A stretch of DNA of 64,000 bases from Adineta ricciae (Eukaryota > Rotifera > Eurotatoria > Adinetida > Adinetidae). Position 1 is the first letter of the stretch, and each line of letters begins with the position of its first letter. A program made the position numbers and the translations under genes. The stretch spans positions 310,001-374,000 of the forward strand of contig CAJNOJ010000006.1 of assembly GCA_905250025.1 (NCBI GenBank), given 5' to 3'. The notes beneath the pieces were generated by a model. The model saw only the letters and a program-made list of their open reading frames with translations, did no database searches and was not told the DNA's origin. Of this stretch, positions 63,620 through 64,000 are shown piece by piece.

Positions 63620-64000
63620 ACTGAGATCTTCTTCCAGTTCCTCTCTGTTCTTTTTAAATATATAATTCTTTAATAAACGAAGCTTCAATCATATTTCAAT
63701 TGAGATTTTTTTTTCACAGAAGTAATTTGCATCTATTCACACTTGTCCTATGCCAATATCTAATATACGAATATGTTAATCATTTACAGTATCCTATTTG
63801 ACATCGTTTCTTCGTCATCTATCTAATAAAATCGGCTTATCAAAACTTTCTATGTCGAATGAATGAATTCGAGAGAAAAGTTGTTCGAAATACGAAATAA
63901 GAACATTCTGCTAATAGGTGGTGAGTCAAATAACCTATAAAACTAGTTATTTTTAATAACAAATAAATATTGTCTCCTGTTCACCTTTACTTCGAACAAC
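63620..64000. other. 3' flank of cysteine dioxygenase
   Basis: TTTAATAAACG (about 63668) fits a polyadenylation signal about 50 bp after the stop. No gene is seen to the window end. Confidence 0.5.

Overview
This window is nuclear DNA of a small, intron-rich invertebrate, most likely a bdelloid rotifer. The base composition is AT-rich and genes lie close together on both strands. Almost every intron is 45-70 nt with GT..AG ends, and the genes are ordinary animal housekeeping and ciliary genes (SND1, EFHC1, calcyphosin-like, katanin p60, C1GALT1, FAU, RPB7, UQCR11, NDUFA4, CDO). The species call is inference. I built exon structures by hand from splice signals, reading frame and family similarity. 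Exon lengths close in frame in every model marked confident. I see no intact transposon, LTR element, CRISPR array or bacterial-type operon.

Layout. 1-6.3 kb: 3' end of SND1, a dual-specificity phosphatase, a DUF4743-type Nudix hydrolase (minus) and an intronless BAR-SH3 protein (minus). 7.4-13.9 kb: an unrecognised 441-aa protein (minus), a calcyphosin-like EF-hand protein and an 805-aa disordered protein. 14.7-16.4 kb: a DNAJB-type HSP40 with a heat-shock-element-like site upstream. 18.9-31.8 kb: an accessory block in which two C1GALT1-like glycosyltransferases are interleaved with five copies (A-E) of an unrecognised three-exon secreted-protein gene, partly on recent segmental duplications. 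33.0-34.6 kb: two tandem FAU (ubiquitin-like + eS30) genes, one divergent. 35.0-38.1 kb: EFHC1 and NDUFA4. 41.4-46.2 kb: two near-identical FoxG-type forkhead genes. The second lies in a segment bounded by two single unknown bases (44041, 46229), and a 179-bp inverted repeat abuts the first, which looks like an assembly junction or a separated haplotype copy. 46.5-49.8 kb: the 3' end of an unknown gene, RPB7, UQCR11 and a 46-aa membrane peptide gene. 49.9-54.2 kb: a Pro/Gln-rich protein and a degenerate TRMT2A-like gene with a reading-frame break. 54.5-58.8 kb: a 1236-aa predicted secreted protein with six copies of a VGWxYRYRISR-type repeat. 60.2-64 kb: katanin p60, an orphan last exon of mitochondrial EF-Ts, and intronless cysteine dioxygenase.

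The housekeeping genes share no pathway; they are ordinary neighbours. The parts most likely to be undescribed are the secreted three-exon family around the C1GALT1 copies and the VGWxYRYRISR repeat protein. Several unrecognised proteins, the degenerate TRMT2A relative and the forkhead duplication also deserve checks.
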